NCBI GenBank assembly: GCA_963969595.1
Contig: OZ018411.1
Coordinates: 5,148,501-5,212,500, forward strand
Origin: Neckera pumila
Taxonomy: Eukaryota > Streptophyta > Bryopsida > Hypnales > Neckeraceae
DNA length: 64,000 nucleotides
Reading direction: 5' to 3'
Below, piece after piece: positions 60,366 through 64,000 of the stretch. The first letter of the stretch is position 1. Each line of letters opens with the position of its first letter. Under the pieces are notes generated by a model, which saw nothing but the letters and a program-made list of their open reading frames with translations, was not told where the DNA came from and ran no database searches. Made by a program: the position numbers and the translations under genes.

Positions 60366-61488
60366 TGAATTACAAAATTAATTTAAATTTTGTTTTGACT
60401 GTGGCAACAACATAGGGCACAATAGTTATAAATTTAAGACTTAAAAGGCATTTTATTTTGTAGACTTAATACAACTACATTAGAGTTCTACCTTAAACTA
60501 TACATTTATAAAATGTGCGATTTATTATTTTCATTATTATATGTCCATATTTAATTTACTTTCTTTTTATCTTCATAGATGGAAAAAAATTTTACACAAA
60601 TTTTTAATAAATTTTCTTTGCGAAAATCATATTAAATAGAAATTATTCATAGGGATTCATCCGGACATTTCGTGAAGACATCAAGTGTGACATGCAATTA
60701 CATGATTCTCCTTTTTTAATATTAGATTTTTCTAGTTATTATAATATCCTACACAGAGTTGGTTCGATTTCAATACGAAGTTGTAATTAAACCAAACAAT
60801 TTTTTAATCTGTGAATCTGCTATTTCTTATGTCAATATAATCTGAATGTTTTAAATGCTTGTTTTCCAAATTTTGCTTCTTAAAATTAATTCAAGCCCCT
60901 TTAAAGACCTGTATTGATGGAAATGAAAGCTAATATTTTTGAAAAGTATATAATTGAAAATTAATATGTTTCAATGGAAACAGAAGTCTTGTAGAGTAAT
61001 TTCATTTTCACGGTTTATGAGTCCGAATTTTTAGAATTGTTAATTATTTGATGCCAGAATTCTATGTATGTTATGTATCAATAACATTCTTGATTGAAAA
61101 TGTATACATGTACAAGCTTAAATTTTCCCTGTCAGTAGTAAATGAAAATGGGAAACTAATCCGTAAAGTTCATTCCATTGATAAAGTTTTATGAGAAGGA
61201 CATAAGATCATGTTTGCAGAGAATTTATTAATTATTTTTACCGTTCGGTCATTGCATTGAACAAGTATGGGGCATTGTTTTTGATGTTGCATTTTATATA
61301 AAAAGCATATTAAACAACATTATATTCATTATAGGGAAGATTGCTCTTCATTTATGAAGAGCAATATGTTCAAAGATATTGAAGAGCATTATATTCATAT
61401 TATGTAATTATGATTTTTTAGAGCATTAATGAAGTACGTGGGGGATATTTCATAAGAGTATTCTAAAATAATAATGTATGCAATATCT
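60366..61488. other. AT-rich intergenic DNA, no gene
   Basis: No open frame of interest and no repeat ends. GAAGAGCAATAT / GAAGAGCATTAT text near 61,350-61,395 is a small local duplication. Confidence 0.5.
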
Positions 61489-62080
61489 AAATTCAATCCC
61501 TAAAGTCAGTGATTGTCCCTAGAAGAGACGTAATGGATTTTGGGCAGGTTCCTGTAAGCTCAAATTTTGATGAAACTTTCTGAAATGTTTCCATAATATA
61601 GAAAAACTCATTAGCTTCCTGGGAAAACAATTTTACTTTATCACTGTCTGGCAGCAAAAGTTATGCTACAATAACCTCAAAATTTAAGATATCAACAGCA
61701 AACAAAATCCAAAGAAAATGGAGATAATTTTTTTCATAGTTATTTTATAATAGATTATATTTTTGATTAAATGTGAAGATTTTATTCATTCCATGTGGAT
61801 TATTTAGTGAATTGAAAGTAATAGAGTATAATATTTTGTGGGAAATTACAACATTTTCTTGAAAAGAAAATTTTTTTCACTTGAAATGCTAATATCTTTC
61901 AATCCATGCGGTGAATCATCACAGAATTTATACCACATAATTAGAGAAAAACGTAGTGGAAGTTCTTACAATTAGTTTCTTGAAGATGAACACTTTCTTG
62001 ATTTTTTGGATGAATGCAACGAAAGTAGCAATTTAGATTGATGTTAAACCAAAAAAATGGCCTTGGGACTTTAGGTGTTC
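61489..62080 (-). mobile_element. TTAA-type element R11, inverted (subfamily 1)
   Basis: CAATCCCTAAAGTCAGTGAT and GGGCAGGTTCCTGTAAGCTC at the left mirror the 3' half of R1, and GGCCTTGGGACTTTAGGTG at the right mirrors the 5' terminus. The termini are degenerate. Confidence 0.6.
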
Positions 62081-63884
62081 ACTCCCGTAGGACGCACTGC
62101 TGCATTACTTTCTTATGTAAGATTGACATACTCCAATTCCATTTAGTTTCCCTTGTATCTTGTACCTATATATTCTTTAGAAGATGAAAATTATTATTTT
62201 TTCCTAATTTTTTAAATTCATCACATGAGCATGAATTTGTGAAATTCAAAACTCCGTACTATGAAGAATTTAAAATAACAAGGAAAGAGCGGACGTTGAA
62301 AACCTTATTGGCTTTTTCAGAGAAGGTCAATCCTTTGAAAGAACTTTCAATCGATTTTCATAAAATTGGCATGTAAATCCATTTGTGGCATTAGTTACAG
62401 TTTGTTGAAGTACATACTAGTTGGTTTGTGAAAGCGTTTGCATTGAAAATTTTCAATTCTTCTACATCGAAAGAACATAATTTAACTTATATGTTAAAAA
62501 TCATTTATAGAGCACGGTCAATGTTATAGCAGACTACCTCCATAAAGAAGCATGTTTTGAATGTAATGTATACTTGCTAAGAAACGAAATACCATTTCAT
62601 TTGCTGTGAAGTCCAAATTTTGAAGATATTGTGTACTTTATGATATGGGGTCAAAAAGAAAAAGGAATTGGATGAGTTGTTTTTATTGTTCTTCAAACCT
62701 TGGTAAATTCTAAAGTTTCATTATCACCGTGATTGAAGGGGCGTGGTTAATTATTGTGGAAACCATCCGTATAATCGTTTCTCATTTAGAATCCTTGAAT
62801 TTGCAATATACCCTCGAGGAACAAAATGATTTGTACATATGTTCATGCTATGTTCGTTAGTATGGTGATGTTTTTCTATTTTCAAAAGGTAAAAAAAATG
62901 CATTAGCTTTTTTTGAATGTTATTCTTATTTCAGGTGTTCCTGGGTTATAGAACTAACGCCACTCGAAAAATTGATAGAGTACTTCGGCCCCTTAAAAAA
63001 TTAAAAATAAATAATGAAATTGTAGTAAAGTTTGAAATAATTTGACATGTCAATTTGGAGAGGCCCTCCAGAAGGCTATCATTGAAAGTATTACTATTCC
63101 CATGAAAAGACTGGATTCATTTCATTTGAAGTAGTGATGAGAAAGTTTTGGACAATCTTGTTTTGAGGTCAATTGAAGTATTTTATTTAAAAAGATTTAC
63201 ATGTATGATTCATTTTTTAATGCAATGTTCACTAGTTATCAAGAAGAAGATAGATTGGAATGGATTTAGTGAGGTTACTAGTATAGAGTTAGCATTGGGA
63301 TATGTAATATCAAATTCCATCTTTCAACTATAAATGGTGTAGTAGTTAGTTGAATCTAAAGAACAAATACATACAGTGTAGAGAAAATAAGCATTCGGAA
63401 GGGCATTTCGAAATTGACATGCCAAGTTATTTCAACCTTGGACTGTTGCCTAGGAAAAATAGCCTACGTGAGTAGTCAGAAATTAAAGTAGTCCTCCACG
63501 TAAACGGTGTTTGTGTTTTGAGAATTTCAAAAAAGAGAACTTTGAGTTTAGTTTTGTAATTGGGCTTTATGCTTTGGAAGTTGTAGTTGCAGCATGCAAT
63601 TATTGTTGGAATTGAACTGACTAATATAGTTGCAGAAGTTTCATGGAGCAAAGCAAGGGAATAAGAACACAACAGCGGTGGACAATTTTATAATGTTAAT
63701 TATAGATACATTTAGATTAGTCAAGCTTCTGGAATTTCATCACTGTTTTGAGGAAAGTGAAGGAAATTTTGTTTAATAATTACAGTTTGAATGGATTACA
63801 ACGTGGACAATGTTTAAGAGACATATTGAAATTATGGAATTCTGTACGAAGTAGGTGACAGTTTTGCATTTGTGACGCTAGAAA
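62081..63884. other. AT-rich intergenic DNA and upstream region of the last gene
   Basis: Contains fragments related to the repeat at 32,261-32,800 (near 63,050-63,085 and 63,405-63,455). Open frames at 63,148-63,333 (+) and 63,427-63,672 (-) have no recognised content. The last 100 bases probably include the promoter of the gene starting at 63,885. Confidence 0.4.
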
Positions 63885-64000
63885 ATGGCAGCCGAAGCAT
63901 TTGGAAGTCCCGTGGCATTCAATGCCGTAGGCACAACAATAGTTGCAACCGAGCGAAGGAGCGTTGGGGACAGATTGGCGCGCGTGGTACGGGGAAGACT
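63885..64000 (+). CDS. N-terminus of an unidentified protein, cut by the window end
   Basis: ATG in the context GAAAATGGCA opens a frame that stays open to the last base: MAAEAFGSPVAFNAVGTTIV then ATERRSVGDRLARVVRGR. GC content and codon choice rise sharply relative to the preceding AT-rich DNA, as at the other gene starts here. The family is not recognised; about 38 codons are visible. Confidence 0.55.
   Translation, partial: MAAEAFGSPVAFNAVGTTIVATERRSVGDRLARVVRGR

Noticed and set aside
1..64000. tRNA, rRNA and CRISPR features
   Set aside because: No cloverleaf with a GTTCRANNC box, no rRNA-like block and no array of spaced identical repeats was seen by eye.

Overview
The window is nuclear DNA of a land plant, most likely a bryophyte such as a moss. 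Four intron-containing genes can be spliced by eye into intact proteins: a PDK1-type protein kinase, an AP-1 clathrin-adaptor sigma subunit, a large protein resembling the Fanconi core-complex subunit FAAP100, and a bHLH transcription factor with a C-terminal ACT-like region. The PDK1 model has no PH domain. I recall that a moss PDK1 (Physcomitrium) also lacks it while the Arabidopsis enzyme has it, so the moss call is an inference from one gene. Typical plant GT-AG introns, TTTAGGG-like gene starts and AT-rich intergenic DNA agree with a plant.

Layout: 1-7.2 kb is AT-rich repeat DNA. 7.9-30 kb is the gene island: PDK1 (-), then a 4 kb mobile-element patch, AP1S (+), FAAP100-like (-), a divergent poorly defined + transcript, and the bHLH gene (-). 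30-44 kb is again repeat-rich and effectively gene-free. 44.6-49 kb holds a broken multi-kilobase gene (-) whose product combines a ParB/DGQHR-like segment with a segment resembling a beta-class DNA amino-methyltransferase. 49-55 kb is AT-rich with no clear gene. 55-59 kb is a GC-richer pocket with a telomere-like hexamer tract, a long hairpin and possible isolated exons. 59-63.8 kb returns to the repeat family. A new + strand gene begins at 63,885 and runs off the end.

The most interesting signals are: (1) a large family of short elements with TTAA ends and CCCTAAA-type inverted termini. One copy is nested in another, and the uninterrupted paralogue shows a clean TTAA duplication, as for piggyBac-type transposons; (2) the ParB plus methyltransferase-like gene, broken by three in-frame stops of the CAA/CAG to TAA/TAG type and one frameshift; (3) an inverted duplicate of the AP1S 5' region that lost the ATG and lies just upstream of PDK1 in PDK1's transcription direction; (4) a LINE 3' fragment whose target-site duplication is confirmed by an empty paralogous site in the same window.

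The genes are housekeeping or regulatory functions and show no operon-like relation. Everything is from reading the sequence; no alignments or searches were run.
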